From contig NZ_JACYOX010000009.1 of NCBI RefSeq assembly GCF_015352955.1, positions 62,001 to 126,000 of the forward strand: DNA of 64,000 bases. Direction: 5' to 3'. A program made the position numbers and the translations under genes. Shown in pieces: positions 7,986 through 17,377 of this stretch; within the stretch, counting starts at the first letter, position 1; every line of letters begins with the position of its first letter. Below the pieces are notes generated by a model. The model ran no database searches. It saw nothing but the letters and a program-made list of their open reading frames with translations, and had not been told where the DNA came from. The DNA comes from Noviherbaspirillum soli. GTDB lineage: Bacteria > Pseudomonadota > Gammaproteobacteria > Burkholderiales > Burkholderiaceae_D.

Positions 7986-10298
7986 TCAGCGCTGATACAC
8001 CGCATCCACCACGCACAGCGCCGTCATGTTGACGATGCGTCGCACGGTCGCCGACGGCGTCAGGATGTGTACCGGCTTTGCGCAACCCAGCAGAACCGGC
8101 CCGATCGCGATGCCGTTGCCGGCCGTGGTCTTGAGCAGGTTGTAGGCAATGTTGGCGGCGTCGATATTGGGCATCACCAGCAGGTTGGCTTCGCCGCTCA
8201 GGCTGCTGTCGGGCATGGTGCGCTTCAACAGCGCCGGATTCAGCGCGGTGTCGCCATGCATCTCGCCATCGACTTCCAGTTGCGGGTCGAGTTCGCGCAG
8301 CAGCGCCAGCGCCTGGCGCATCTTCCTTGCCGACTCGCTGTTGCTGGTGCCGAAGTTGGAATGCGACAGCAGCGCCACCCGCGGCATCAGGCCAAAGCGG
8401 CGCATTTCCTCGGCGGCCAGCAGCGTGATCTCGGCAATCTGCTCGGCGCTCGGGTTCTCGTTGACATGGGTGTCGACGATCATGATCTGGCGGTCCTGCA
8501 GCAGCAGCGCATTCATCGCCGCATAGACATTGACGCCTTCACGCTTGCCCAGCACATGATCGATGTAGCGCAGATGCACGTCGGTGGTGCCGTAGGTGCC
8601 GCAGATCATGCCGTCGGCATCGCCCTTGTGGACCATCATGGCGCCGATCAGGGTATGACGGCGGCGCATTTCCAGCTTGGCGTACTGCTGGCTGATGCCC
8701 TTCCTGATCGTCATCTGCAGATAGGTCTCCCAGTAGCTGCGGAAACGCTCGTCATATTCCGGATTGATGACTTCGAAGTCCACGCCGGGACGCAGGCGCA
8801 GGCCGAACTTCTCGATGCGCTGCGCCAGCACGGCCGGACGGCCAACCAGGATAGGCTTGGCCAGGGTCTCGTCGACCACCACCTGCACCGCGCGCAGGAC
8901 TTTCTCTTCCTCGCCCTCGGCATAGACGATGCGCTTCAACTCCGCAGGCGCCTTCTTGGCCACCGCGAAGATCGGCTTCATGAAAGTGCCGCTGCGGTAG
9001 ACGAATTGCTGCAGGCGCTCGGTATAGGCCTGCACGTCCTGGATGGGACGCGCGGCAACGCCGCCCGCCTCGGCCGCCTTGGCCACCGCCAGCGCGATGC
9101 GCTCCATCAGGCGCGGATCGAAAGGCTTGGGAATGATGTATTCCGGGCCGAAGGACAGGTTGGTGATGCCGTAGGTGGTGGCGACGATGTCGGACTGCTC
9201 TTCCTGGGCCAGGCCGGCAATCGCATGCACCGAGGCGATTTCCATGTCGCGGGTGATGGTGGTGGCGCCGCAATCGAGCGCGCCGCGGAAGATGTAGGGG
9301 AAGCACAGCACGTTGTTGACCTGGTTCGGATAGTCCGAACGGCCGGTGGCGATCACGGCGTCGCTGCGCACGGCCTTCACGTCTTCCGGCGTGATTTCCG
9401 GATTCGGGTTGGCCAGCGCCAGGATCAGCGGACGCGGCGCCATCTTCATGACCATGTCCTGCTTCAGCACGCCGCCGGCCGACAGGCCGAGGAAGATGTC
9501 GGCATCGGCGATCACGTCGTTCAGGCTGCGGGCATCGGTTGGCTGCGCAAAGCGTGCCTTGTCCGGGTCCATCAGTTCGACACGGCCGGAATACACCACG
9601 CCGGCCAGGTCGGTAACCCAGATGTTCTCAAGCGGGAAGCCGAGGTCGACCAGCAGGTCCAGGCAGGCCAGCGCGGCCGCACCGGCGCCGCTGACCACCA
9701 TCTTGCATTCCTTCATATTCTTGCCGACCACCTTCAGGCCGTTCAGGATGGCGGCGCCGACGATGATGGCGGTGCCATGCTGGTCGTCGTGGAAGACCGG
9801 GATCTTCATCTTTTCGCGCAGCTTGCGCTCGATGTAGAAGCACTCCGGCGCCTTGATGTCTTCCAGGTTGACGCCGCCGAAGGTCGGCTCCAGCGCGGCA
9901 ATGATGTCGCACAGCTTGTCGGGGTCGGTTTCGTTGACTTCGATGTCGAAGACATCGATGCCGGCGAATTTCTTGAACAGCACGCCCTTGCCTTCCATTA
10001 CCGGCTTGGATGCCAGCGCGCCGATATTGCCCAGGCCGAGGACGGCGGTACCGTTGGAAATGACGGCAACCAGGTTGCCCCGCGCGGTGTAGCGGAAAGC
10101 GTTGGCCGGGTCGACCACGATTTCCTCGCAGGCGGCCGCAACGCCAGGTGAATAGGCCAGCGACAGGTCGCGCTGGTTGGTCAGTTGCTTGGTGGGAGTA
10201 ACGCTGATTTTTCCGGGCGTCGGAAATTCATGGTATTCAAGCGCCGCCTGGCGCAATTGCTGGCGAATTTCTTCTTTCTGGTCATTCGGCGTATCCAT
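7986..10298 (-). CDS. maeB: NADP-dependent malic enzyme with phosphotransacetylase-like domain
   Basis: Oxidative decarboxylation of malate to pyruvate with NADP. 770 residues. The N-terminal malic-enzyme half (about 1-430) shows [25 protein letters not shown] and an NAD(P)-binding [13 protein letters not shown]. The C-terminal phosphotransacetylase-like half (about 440-770) shows [18 protein letters not shown] at the end; in this family it is regulatory (acetyl-CoA) rather than catalytic. The length equals the usual MaeB (about 760). AGGAAGG precedes ATG 10298. Monocistronic, with its own terminator. Confidence 0.96.
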   Translation of the reverse strand: MDTPNDQKEEIRQQLRQAALEYHEFPTPGKISVTPTKQLTNQRDLSLAYSPGVAAACEEIVVDPANAFRYTARGNLVAVISNGTAVLGLGNIGALASKPVMEGKGVLFKKFAGIDVFDIEVNETDPDKLCDIIAALEPTFGGVNLEDIKAPECFYIERKLREKMKIPVFHDDQHGTAIIVGAAILNGLKVVGKNMKECKMVVSGAGAAALACLDLLVDLGFPLENIWVTDLAGVVYSGRVELMDPDKARFAQPTDARSLNDVIADADIFLGLSAGGVLKQDMVMKMAPRPLILALANPNPEITPEDVKAVRSDAVIATGRSDYPNQVNNVLCFPYIFRGALDCGATTITRDMEIASVHAIAGLAQEEQSDIVATTYGITNLSFGPEYIIPKPFDPRLMERIALAVAKAAEAGGVAARPIQDVQAYTERLQQFVYRSGTFMKPIFAVAKKAPAELKRIVYAEGEEEKVLRAVQVVVDETLAKPILVGRPAVLAQRIEKFGLRLRPGVDFEVINPEYDERFRSYWETYLQMTIRKGISQQYAKLEMRRRHTLIGAMMVHKGDADGMICGTYGTTDVHLRYIDHVLGKREGVNVYAAMNALLLQDRQIMIVDTHVNENPSAEQIAEITLLAAEEMRRFGLMPRVALLSHSNFGTSNSESARKMRQALALLRELDPQLEVDGEMHGDTALNPALLKRTMPDSSLSGEANLLVMPNIDAANIAYNLLKTTAGNGIAIGPVLLGCAKPVHILTPSATVRRIVNMTALCVVDAVYQR

Positions 10299-10426
10299 TG
10301 CAACCTTCCTATGAATTCTTACGGAAAGTTGACGATTTTAGCAGACGCTTGATATTGAACTAATAGGTATTTTCACGAATCAAGACTTGGTTAACAGCGT
10401 TCAATATATTTCCACAAAGAATATTA

Positions 10427-10455
10427 TTGAAAGCTATCCCTTCGATAACTACAAT
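10427..10455 (+). promoter_or_regulatory. Sigma-70 promoter for the rubrerythrin gene
   Basis: TTGAAA at 10427-10432, 17-nt spacer, TACAAT at 10450-10455, in an AT-rich leader about 80 nt ahead of the start codon. I looked for OxyR-type spaced ATAG/CTAT motifs and found nothing convincing. Confidence 0.5.
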
Positions 10456-10534
10456 CAATTTCGCGGATCGATTTATTTTGGCTATGATTCTCTCCATTCT
10501 GATTTGCCAAATTAATTTTCTAAGGGAGTACATC

Positions 10535-11014
10535 ATGGCCGATAACAATTCCGTTACCGTGCAAAACCTCGAAGCCGCTTTCGCCGGCGAGTCGATGGCG
10601 CATATCAAGTATCGTTATTTCGCCAAGCTGGCGCGTGCCGCCGGCGCCGAAGATGTCGCGAAAGCCTTCGAGGCCACCGCCGAGCAGGAAGTCATGCATG
10701 CCTTCGGCCATCTCGACCTGCTCTACCCGAAGGCGAAGATGACCCCGGCGAAGGCGCTGGAAATCGCGATCGAGGGCGAGACCTACGAATACACCGAGAT
10801 GTATCCGAAGTTCCGCCACCTGGCCGTGGAAGAAGGCAACCAGGCCGCCGTGGCGGAATTCGACGAGCAGATTGCCGAATCCAGGGAACATGCCGAGAAC
10901 TTCCGTCGCACCCTGGAAATGGCGGCCAAGCGCTTCGCCGCGCTGGCCAAGGTCGAGGAGCGCCACGCGAACCACTATCGCGATGTGCTGAACGCGCTCG
11001 ACAAGGCCGCCTGA
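10535..11014 (+). CDS. Rubrerythrin (diiron domain only)
   Basis: Diiron peroxidase that reduces hydrogen peroxide with electrons from rubredoxin. 159 residues. The helices carry the expected carboxylate/histidine ligands: [29 protein letters not shown] and [10 protein letters not shown]. The C-terminal rubredoxin-like domain of classical rubrerythrin is missing and a free rubredoxin is encoded 35 nt downstream. I chose ATG 10535 (AAGGGAG 7 nt upstream) over the longer ORF start at 10427, which lies inside the promoter. Confidence 0.9.
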   Translation: MADNNSVTVQNLEAAFAGESMAHIKYRYFAKLARAAGAEDVAKAFEATAEQEVMHAFGHLDLLYPKAKMTPAKALEIAIEGETYEYTEMYPKFRHLAVEEGNQAAVAEFDEQIAESREHAENFRRTLEMAAKRFAALAKVEERHANHYRDVLNALDKAA

Positions 11015-11049
11015 CCGCACACCACATTAATCTTGAGAAAGGGAATCCA

Positions 11050-11214
11050 ATGAAAACTTATCAATGCGTCGTTTGCGGCTTTGTCTACGATGAAAGCATC
11101 GGCATGCCGGAAGAAGGCATCCCCGCCGGCACCCGCTGGAACGACATTCCCGATAACTGGGAATGCCCGGACTGCGGCGTTTCCAAGGCCGACTTCGAAA
11201 TGGTGGAAATCTGA
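11050..11214 (+). CDS. Rubredoxin (54 aa)
   Basis: One-iron electron carrier. The complete 54-residue ORF starts [15 protein letters not shown] and has the two binding loops C6-x-x-C9-G and C39-P-D-C42-G, plus the usual [11 protein letters not shown] stretch. GAAAGGGAA precedes the ATG. It follows the rubrerythrin gene by 35 nt and is almost certainly co-transcribed, supplying electrons to it. Confidence 0.95.
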   Translation: MKTYQCVVCGFVYDESIGMPEEGIPAGTRWNDIPDNWECPDCGVSKADFEMVEI

Positions 11215-11350
11215 GGACAGCCGGTCGTGGGTAGGCGGCTGCCTTCGATGCAACCGCCACTTTGACGCAGCCGCTATACTGGCGCTCCGGAATAGGCAGG
11301 GTGGCAGTTGCCGAACCCGCGTTCTCGCTGCGAAACAATAAGATACTGAA

Positions 11351-11388
11351 GCGCGCCATCCCGGTTAACGGCATGGCGCGCATTTTTT
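11351..11388 (+). terminator. Rho-independent terminator between rubredoxin and its reductase
   Basis: GCGCGCCAT / ATGGCGCGC, 9-bp stem with a 13-nt loop, followed by ATTTTTTG. It ends only 13 nt before the next start codon, so it either ends the rubrerythrin-rubredoxin transcript or attenuates entry into the reductase gene. Confidence 0.75.
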
Positions 11389-11401
11389 GCAAGGATGCTT
11401 C

Positions 11402-12598
11402 ATGAAACCCATCATCATCATTGGCGCCGGCATGGCTGGCTACACCGCCGCCCGCGAATTGCGCAAGCTCGACAAGGAAGTGCCGATCACCATCATCACC
11501 GCGGACGATGGCGGCTTCTATTCCAAGCCCATGCTGTCCAATGCCTATGCCCAGAAAAAGCTGCCGGCCCAGCTGGTGACGCAGAGCGCGACCCAGCTCG
11601 CAACGCAGATAGGCGCCACCATCCTCACCTCCACCACGGTGAGCGGCATCGACACCGCCGCGAAGACCCTCGCCACCAGCAACGGCGTTCTCGACTATGA
11701 CAAGCTGATCTTTGCCATCGGCGCCCAACCGATTCGTCTGCCGCTGCAGGGCGATGCCGCCGAGCAGGTTATGTCGGTCAATCATGTGGAAGACTACGCC
11801 CGCTTCCGCGAACTGCTGGATGCGACCGAAGCCGGACGCCAGGCGCGGGTGATGATCCTGGGCGCCGGCCTGATCGGCTGCGAATTCGCGGATGACCTGG
11901 CCGGCGGCGGCCATGCCGTCACCCTGATCGACCCCAATCCGCTGCCCCTGGCGGCGCTGGCAGCGCCAGCATTGTCCGAAGGCTTGCAGGCAGCGCTGCT
12001 CGACCGCGGCGTGAGGCTGTGCCTGGGCACCACGGCGACCCGGATCGATCGCGGCGAAAAAGGCGTCACAGCCACCTTGGCCAATGGGGAGACGGTGGAA
12101 GCCGACATCGTGCTGTCCGCAGTCGGCCTGCGGCCCAGCACCGCGCTGGCCCAGGCTGCCGGCCTGAAGGTCAATCGCGGCATCGTGGTCGATGCCTATG
12201 GGCAGGCCAGCGCGCCGGATGTCTATGCCCTGGGCGATTGCGCCGAGTACACGGAAGCCGACGGCGCCACTCGCATCCTGCCGTATATCGCGCCCCTGCT
12301 CAACGCCGGCCGCGCCATTGCCAAAACGCTGACCGGCACCCCGAGCGCGATCGATCTCAAGCCGGCGGCTGTCATCGTCAAGACGCCCTGCTACCCGCTG
12401 GCACTGGTGCCGCCGCCGCAGAAGGCGCTGCAGGACGGCAGATGGCATACCACCGAGGAAAGCGGCCGCACCGTATGCCGCTTCATCGATGCGCAAGGAC
12501 TGGTTGCGGGATTCGGACTGTCGCATCATGAGGCCGCGAGCCGCCAGGTATTGATGGCAGAACTCGGCAAGACGCCGGCGATTGATAACGCTGGCTGA
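11402..12598 (+). CDS. Rubredoxin-NAD(+) reductase-like FAD oxidoreductase
   Basis: Flavoprotein passing electrons from NAD(P)H to rubredoxin. 398 residues: FAD motif IIGAGMAGYTAAREL at about 6-20, NAD-binding motif ILGAGLIGCEFADDL near 150, and the FAD-contacting VYALGDCAEY near 272. The C-terminal part matches the short reductase type of Pseudomonas and Acinetobacter (about 390 aa). AAGGA precedes ATG 11402. With the two upstream genes it makes a plausible chain NAD(P)H - reductase - rubredoxin - rubrerythrin - H2O2. Confidence 0.87.
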   Translation: MKPIIIIGAGMAGYTAARELRKLDKEVPITIITADDGGFYSKPMLSNAYAQKKLPAQLVTQSATQLATQIGATILTSTTVSGIDTAAKTLATSNGVLDYDKLIFAIGAQPIRLPLQGDAAEQVMSVNHVEDYARFRELLDATEAGRQARVMILGAGLIGCEFADDLAGGGHAVTLIDPNPLPLAALAAPALSEGLQAALLDRGVRLCLGTTATRIDRGEKGVTATLANGETVEADIVLSAVGLRPSTALAQAAGLKVNRGIVVDAYGQASAPDVYALGDCAEYTEADGATRILPYIAPLLNAGRAIAKTLTGTPSAIDLKPAAVIVKTPCYPLALVPPPQKALQDGRWHTTEESGRTVCRFIDAQGLVAGFGLSHHEAASRQVLMAELGKTPAIDNAG

Positions 12599-12870
12599 CA
12601 GTCGGCGTCAACGCCATCAGCCCACCAAGGTCGACAGGACCACAGTCGCATGCAAGAACGTGGCCCTGACCTCATGCTGCAGAGCCTACAGCATCTACAG
12701 CATGGCCTTGCCTGCTATGCCCTGAACGCTTTTCGATGATTTGCACAGTGCCGCAATGCCGTCCCCTCGGGACTTCGGAGCGGCCTCCGCCTGACGTGTC
12801 AGTCGATTCCGGGCCTTTTGCCGCCGGCAATGCAATGCTCCTGCCTGTGATGGCACCGCCGCTTCGCGTT

Positions 12871-13037
12871 ATACCAATTCCAATCCATAGCGTCCCAGAT
12901 GAACCCGATGGATTTTTCGTCTGGCAAGACGGGTGAGGAGTCAATCGGCCAGCTGTTGACGACGGACGATCCCAACGCAGCCAGGCGGAAAAAGACGCGG
13001 TTTCATGGGACGTCATGGATTGGATTGGGTTGGGTAT
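12871..13037. repeat. 167-bp imperfect palindrome (MITE-like)
   Basis: Outer arms ATACCAATTCCAATCCATAG... (12871-12897) and the inverted TGGGACGTCATGGATTGGAT... (13006-13037) continue inward as a second, diverged inverted match (about GATGAACCCGATGGATTTTT... against TGAAACCGCGTCTTTTTCCG... read from the other side) and close at GTCAA/TTGAC around 12950. The whole element can fold on itself. It occupies the 550-bp gap between the rubredoxin reductase gene and thiL; I see nothing else in 12599-12870. Confidence 0.7.
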
Positions 13038-13148
13038 CAGCCTTACTTTGCCAAAGCTCATCCCGCCATGCCCCGCCTGGACTACTTGGCCGGCACGTTT
13101 CGGCCTTGCTTCATAGCCTGGCCGGAACCGGCTCAAGTACAATCCGGC

Positions 13149-14117
13149 ATGCTTTCCGAATTCAGCCTCATTTCCCGTTACTTCACCCGCGCGCCGTCTG
13201 CAGACAGCGGCGTCGATCTCGGCGTGGGCGACGACTGCGCGCTGCTGGCGCCCGCGCCAGGCATGCAGTTGGCCATTTCTTCCGACATGCTGGTGGAAGG
13301 CCGCCATTTTTTCCCGGACGCCGATGCGAGACTGCTTGGACACAAGAGCCTGGCGGTCAACTTGTCGGATCTGGCCGCCATGGGCGCAAAGCCAGTCGGC
13401 TTCACCCTGGCACTGGCCCTGCCCGCCCTGGATGAATCCTGGCTGGCCGAGTACTCGGCCGGCCTGCTTGCACTAGCCGACGAACATGGCTGCCAGCTGA
13501 TCGGCGGCGACACCACCAAGGGCCCGCTTACCCTTTGCATCACCGTATTCGGCCATGTTCCTCCCGGCCTCGCGCTGCGCCGTGACCAGGCCCGGGAAGG
13601 CGACGACATCTGGATATCGGGCACCCTGGGGGAAGCACGCCTGGCCCTTGCCGGCTACCGCAAGGAGTGCAGCCTGTCGGACGCCGACCTTGCAGCAGCC
13701 GGCCTGCGCATGCATGCGCCCACGCCGCGCATTGCGCTTGGTCTCGCGCTGCGGGGCATCGCCCATGCCGCCATCGATATTTCCGATGGTCTTGTCGGCG
13801 ACCTCGGCCATATCCTGCAACGTTCGGGCGTTGGCGCGACCGTGAACGTGGATGCGGTTCCCGCCGGCCCTGTGCTACGCACGCAGGCGAGCGCCATTCG
13901 CCGCAATTACACCATGGCGGGCGGGGACGACTATGAACTGTGCTTTACCGCGCCGCCGGCTGCGCGCTCTGCAGTCAATGCCGCCGCTCGGCGCGCTGAG
14001 TGCGAAGTCACACGAGTAGGCGCCATTGAGGCCATGCCAGGGCTGCGGCTTACTGATCACTCAGGCAAGCCGCTGTCCCTGCAGGTCCGGTCCTTCGACC
14101 ATTTTTCCACGCCATGA
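13149..14117 (+). CDS. thiL: Thiamine-monophosphate kinase
   Basis: Last step of thiamine diphosphate synthesis: ATP phosphorylates thiamine phosphate. 322 residues with the family motifs SEFSLISRYF, GVGDDCALL, DMLVEGRHF, NLSDLAAMGAKP and, later, AIDISDGLVGDLGHI and AGGDDYELCF. I chose ATG 13149; the open frame extends to 13005 but that part lies in the palindrome and has no family similarity. It overlaps pgpA by 4 nt (ATGA). Confidence 0.95.
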   Translation: MLSEFSLISRYFTRAPSADSGVDLGVGDDCALLAPAPGMQLAISSDMLVEGRHFFPDADARLLGHKSLAVNLSDLAAMGAKPVGFTLALALPALDESWLAEYSAGLLALADEHGCQLIGGDTTKGPLTLCITVFGHVPPGLALRRDQAREGDDIWISGTLGEARLALAGYRKECSLSDADLAAAGLRMHAPTPRIALGLALRGIAHAAIDISDGLVGDLGHILQRSGVGATVNVDAVPAGPVLRTQASAIRRNYTMAGGDDYELCFTAPPAARSAVNAAARRAECEVTRVGAIEAMPGLRLTDHSGKPLSLQVRSFDHFSTP

Positions 14118-14641
14118 ATATAACGGTGCGCCCGACACTCAAAGTAAAGTCCACTGCCGCGCTGGCGCAATTCATGCTCGCCCATCCCGCGCATTGGCTG
14201 GCGCAGGGATTCGGCAGCGGCTTGTCGCCGGTGATGCCTGGCACAGCCGGCACTCTGATGGGCTGGGCTTTGTTCGCCGTGCCGACCGGTCTCTGGCCTG
14301 CCATCTTTACACCGCTATTCTGGGGAGTTGCCATACTCGCGGGTTTCATGATCGGCATCTGGGCTTGCGACCGGACTGGGCGCGACATGGGTGTGGCCGA
14401 TCACGGCAGCATGGTGTGGGATGAAATCATTGCATTCTGGCTGGTTCTGCTTTTCCTGATGCCAGCTGATTTTGCTACCCAGTGCGCCGCTTTCCTGTGG
14501 TTCCGTCTCTTCGACATGGTCAAGCCGCCGCCTATCCGTTTCTTCGACAGGCATGTCAAGGGCGGCTTTGGCGTAATGTGGGATGACATCGTGGCAGCGT
14601 TTTACACATTGCTGCTGTTTGCTTTTTGGCGTGCTGCTTGA
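14114..14641 (+). CDS. pgpA: Phosphatidylglycerophosphatase A
   Basis: Membrane phosphatase that converts phosphatidylglycerophosphate to phosphatidylglycerol. 175 residues. GFGSGLSPVMPGTAGTLMGW near the N-terminus, DHGSMVWDEIIAFW in the middle and RLFDMVKPPPIRFFDR-x-x-KGG-type residues near 135-150 are the PgpA signatures, with 3-4 membrane helices. Translationally coupled to thiL. In related betaproteobacteria pncC and pyrF come next; here a 7.6-kb block intervenes. Confidence 0.95.
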   Translation: MNITVRPTLKVKSTAALAQFMLAHPAHWLAQGFGSGLSPVMPGTAGTLMGWALFAVPTGLWPAIFTPLFWGVAILAGFMIGIWACDRTGRDMGVADHGSMVWDEIIAFWLVLLFLMPADFATQCAAFLWFRLFDMVKPPPIRFFDRHVKGGFGVMWDDIVAAFYTLLLFAFWRAA

Positions 14642-14740
14642 ATTAGGGCTGCCTGTATCTATTGCTCCAGTGCTTGCAGAAACAGTCATTGCAATGCAGA
14701 TAGATGACGTCTCGATCCCGGGCGCGCATATGCCCGATGA

Positions 14741-15165
14741 CCGGAAGGTCTGGTGGTCGGAGCACGTTCCATGCCGCGTAACCCGTACGACGGACACACG
14801 CTGCACGAAGCGCTGGAGCAGGAAGCGATTCTGCCGGACGTCGAGCCGGAAATGGTGTTTGTGGATCGCGCCTAGAAGGGTGTCGAGGTTGACCAGGTGC
14901 AGATCTGGCGTTCCGGGCAAACGCGTGCGGTGACACGCGGGCTCAAAGCCATGATTCGGCGCCGCAGTGTCATAGAGCCGACGATCTGGTATATGAAAAG
15001 CGATGGCAAGCTAGGCCGTAACTGGTTAAAAGGCTCGCTTGGCGATGCCTTCACTTCAATGCCGTGCCATGCGCGGTGCTGTGCGGTGCATAAACCTGCG
15101 CCTGATCATCAGTATCAAACGTGCTTGCCAGTCCCGCCCCGCCACATTTATTGAACTTCAAAATT
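14741..15165 (+). pseudogene. Remnant of an IS5-family transposase (C-terminal part)
   Basis: Reading from 14741, LVVGARSMPRNPYDGHTL and then VEPEMVFVDRA match the middle of IS5-family DDE transposases. A TAG stop (14873-14875) follows, then KGVEVDQ, RGLKAMIRRRSVIEP, KSDGKLGRNWLKGSLGDAF in the same frame. After that the conserved end continues in other frames (HFNAVPCAVLCGA, then NLRLII), showing two frameshifts. The N-terminal half and both ends of the element are gone. It is inactive and sits exactly where the AT-richer block begins. Confidence 0.8.
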
Positions 15166-15177
15166 CCTCAAGGCCGA

Positions 15178-15963
15178 TTAAACGAACTCTTCATTTTTCA
15201 AATCAGTTACCAGCATCTTCCCCGGGGAGTGGGTGATACAGAAAGGCAGCTTGCTTAACTCAGCAATATACTGCGGCGTGACACCGCATGCCCAAAACAC
15301 AGGCAACTCATCATCCATCAAGGGCACCGGGTCGCCAAAATCGGGTTTGGACAAATCGGCAATCCCCAGCCCCTGTGGAAAACCAATATGGACAGGCGCA
15401 CCATGGACGCGAGGATAGCGGGCAGTGATCTGGACCGCACGCGACACATCCACAGCTCTTATCGGACGCATGCTTACGACCATATTTCCCTGCATGCATC
15501 CCGCTGAATGACATGCCAGATTGGTTTTATACATCGCAACATTTTTCTTCTGCTCGACGTGGCGCAGTGCTATGCCTTCACGCATCAGCGCATTTTCAAA
15601 TGAAAAGCTGCATCCCAGCATAAAGCCGACCAGATCATCTCGCCAGTAGCATTGGATATCTTCCGGTTTTTCAGTAAGCACGCCATTCCTGTACACACAA
15701 TAGCCAGGTACATCCGTTCGCAAGTCAGCACCTTTTGCGCAGGCAGGCGCAAAACAGCCTGGCTCCAACACTTCAACCAGTGGGCACGGCTTGGGATTGC
15801 GCTGGCAAAACAGAAGAAAATCAAACGCATACTCGGCAGGCAAAATCATCAGATTTGTTTGAACGTAACCATCTGCCAGACCTGCGGTTTGCCCCGCAAA
15901 CGCGCCTGCGCGACATAATGCACGTATTTCCGCAGGCGCGGCACTCTGAATAGAAATGTTCAT
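15178..15963 (-). CDS. DUF1445/UPF0317 putative hydro-lyase (D-glutamate cyclase family)
   Basis: 261 residues, beginning MNISIQSAAPAEIRALCRAG with the family's R-x-x-x-R-x-G-like start and YVQTNLMILPAEYAFDFLLF. ITHSPGKMLVTDL near the C-terminus is the typical end of this family. The vertebrate homologue converts D-glutamate to 5-oxoproline; bacterial members are mostly uncharacterised. It overlaps the upstream ABC ATPase gene by 4 nt (ATGA), so it is the last cistron of the importer operon and may process the imported compound. Its base composition is AT-richer than the flanking housekeeping genes. Confidence 0.8.
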   Translation of the reverse strand: MNISIQSAAPAEIRALCRAGAFAGQTAGLADGYVQTNLMILPAEYAFDFLLFCQRNPKPCPLVEVLEPGCFAPACAKGADLRTDVPGYCVYRNGVLTEKPEDIQCYWRDDLVGFMLGCSFSFENALMREGIALRHVEQKKNVAMYKTNLACHSAGCMQGNMVVSMRPIRAVDVSRAVQITARYPRVHGAPVHIGFPQGLGIADLSKPDFGDPVPLMDDELPVFWACGVTPQYIAELSKLPFCITHSPGKMLVTDLKNEEFV

Positions 15964-16664
15964 AATCCGAGATACGCCTTCTTGATATCGGGGTCGTTCA
16001 GCAATTCGGTCCCGGTGCCTTCCATGACAATCCGACCAGTCTGGATAACATAACCATAATGCGCAATTGCGAGCGCCTTATGCAAACTCTGCTCCACCAG
16101 TAATATGGAAACGCCTTGGGAATTAATCAGCTGGATGGTGTCGAGCACCTTGGTGACAAACTTGGGCGCAATACCCCATGACGGCTCATCCAGCAGCAGC
16201 ATCTCCGGTTTCGCCATGAGCCCACGACTGATTGCAAGCATTTGTTGTTCGCCTCCGCTCATTGTGCCGGCCAGTTGCTTGCGTCGCTGCTTAAGAATCG
16301 GAAACAGGTTATACATCGTATCGATGGATTCTACGATTTCCTCTTTATTGCTACGGCTGTAAGCGCCCAATTCCAGATTGCGCTCAACGGTCAATCTCGC
16401 AAAAATGCGCCGACCTTCTGGAACGAGCGACAACCCGAGTCCTACACGCTTGTGCGCAGGAACTTTTGCGATATCTGCGCCCTTGAAAAAAATCGAGCCC
16501 TGATCAACCGCATTCAAGCCAGCCACTGCTCTCAGCGTTGTTGATTTTCCGTTTCCATTGCCGCCTACAAGCGCAACGATACTGCCCGCGCGTACATCAA
16601 GATCCACCTTGGAAACAGCAAGAACCCCGTCGTAACTCACCTTCAAATTCCGAAGCTGGAGCAT
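15960..16664 (-). CDS. livF: Branched-chain amino acid-type ABC transporter ATPase (LivF-like)
   Basis: 234 residues. Walker A GGNGNGKST (about 34-42), signature MSGGEQQML near 137, Walker B MLLLDEPSWGIAP and H-loop LVEQSLHKAL. The end LLNDPDIKKAYLGL is the usual LivF end. It energises import together with the LivG-like ATPase. The start shares one base with the livG stop (TAATG) and the stop overlaps the DUF1445 gene, indicating tight coupling. The substrate cannot be read from an ATPase. Confidence 0.9.
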   Translation of the reverse strand: MLQLRNLKVSYDGVLAVSKVDLDVRAGSIVALVGGNGNGKSTTLRAVAGLNAVDQGSIFFKGADIAKVPAHKRVGLGLSLVPEGRRIFARLTVERNLELGAYSRSNKEEIVESIDTMYNLFPILKQRRKQLAGTMSGGEQQMLAISRGLMAKPEMLLLDEPSWGIAPKFVTKVLDTIQLINSQGVSILLVEQSLHKALAIAHYGYVIQTGRIVMEGTGTELLNDPDIKKAYLGL

Positions 16665-17377
16665 TATTCATCTCCCAGATAAGCCGCGATTACCACGGGA
16701 TCGTTCGAAACAACTTCCGGCGGACCTTCGGCGATTTTTCGTCCATAATCAAGAACAACGATTTTGTCAGCAATCGGCATGATCCCCTCAAGAACGTGCT
16801 CGACAATCAGACAAGATATCCCCTTGTCGCGGATCTTCTTTACTGTATCAACCATCTCCTTTACTTCGGATGGATTAAGGCCGGCCATGACTTCGTCCAT
16901 TAGCAAAAGCCGTGGCTTAATTGCCAAGGAACGGGCTACGGCTAGTCGGCGCTGTTCGCTGATAGTCATGCTAGCGGCAGGCTTATCGGCAAATTTTGCA
17001 AGGCTAACCAATTCGAGCAATTTCCAGCCATATTCACGGGCCGCTGGGATACTCCTGTTTACCAATACCGCACCGACCATCACATTCTCCAGTGCGCTCA
17101 TGCTGTGGAAGGTACGTGCTACCTGGAAGGTACGGCCTATTCCGATGCGAGCACATTGGTCCGGCCGCAACCCACTAACCTCCTTGCCGTCGAGCCAGAT
17201 TTTCCCGAAAGTAGGATGAGCATAGCCGGCAATGCAATTGAACATTGTCGTTTTTCCAGCACCGTTTGGGCCTATTAATCCAACAATTTGTCCAGCATCC
17301 AAATCGAAGGAAATGTCCTCATTGGCGCAGATCCCACCGAAACGCTTGGATACTTTTTCTACCCTAAGAAGAGTCAT
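16664..17377 (-). CDS. livG: Branched-chain amino acid-type ABC transporter ATPase (LivG-like)
   Basis: 237 residues. Walker A GPNGAGKTT (about 36-44), Walker B RLLLMDEVMAGLNPSE and H-loop LIVEHVLEGIM. The signature region reads MTISEQRRLAVARSL, a divergent form of the usual LSYGQ-type motif. It ends SNDPVVIAAYLGDE, as LivG proteins do. It overlaps the permease gene livM by 4 nt. Confidence 0.9.
   Translation of the reverse strand: MTLLRVEKVSKRFGGICANEDISFDLDAGQIVGLIGPNGAGKTTMFNCIAGYAHPTFGKIWLDGKEVSGLRPDQCARIGIGRTFQVARTFHSMSALENVMVGAVLVNRSIPAAREYGWKLLELVSLAKFADKPAASMTISEQRRLAVARSLAIKPRLLLMDEVMAGLNPSEVKEMVDTVKKIRDKGISCLIVEHVLEGIMPIADKIVVLDYGRKIAEGPPEVVSNDPVVIAAYLGDE

Noticed and set aside
7752..10151. 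799-codon open frame on the plus strand opposite maeB
   Set aside because: Same antisense artefact. It begins inside a palindrome and has no recognisable domain or ribosome site.
12672..13343. 223-codon minus-strand frame across the reductase-thiL gap
   Set aside because: It runs through the long palindrome and into thiL, and has no coding character.
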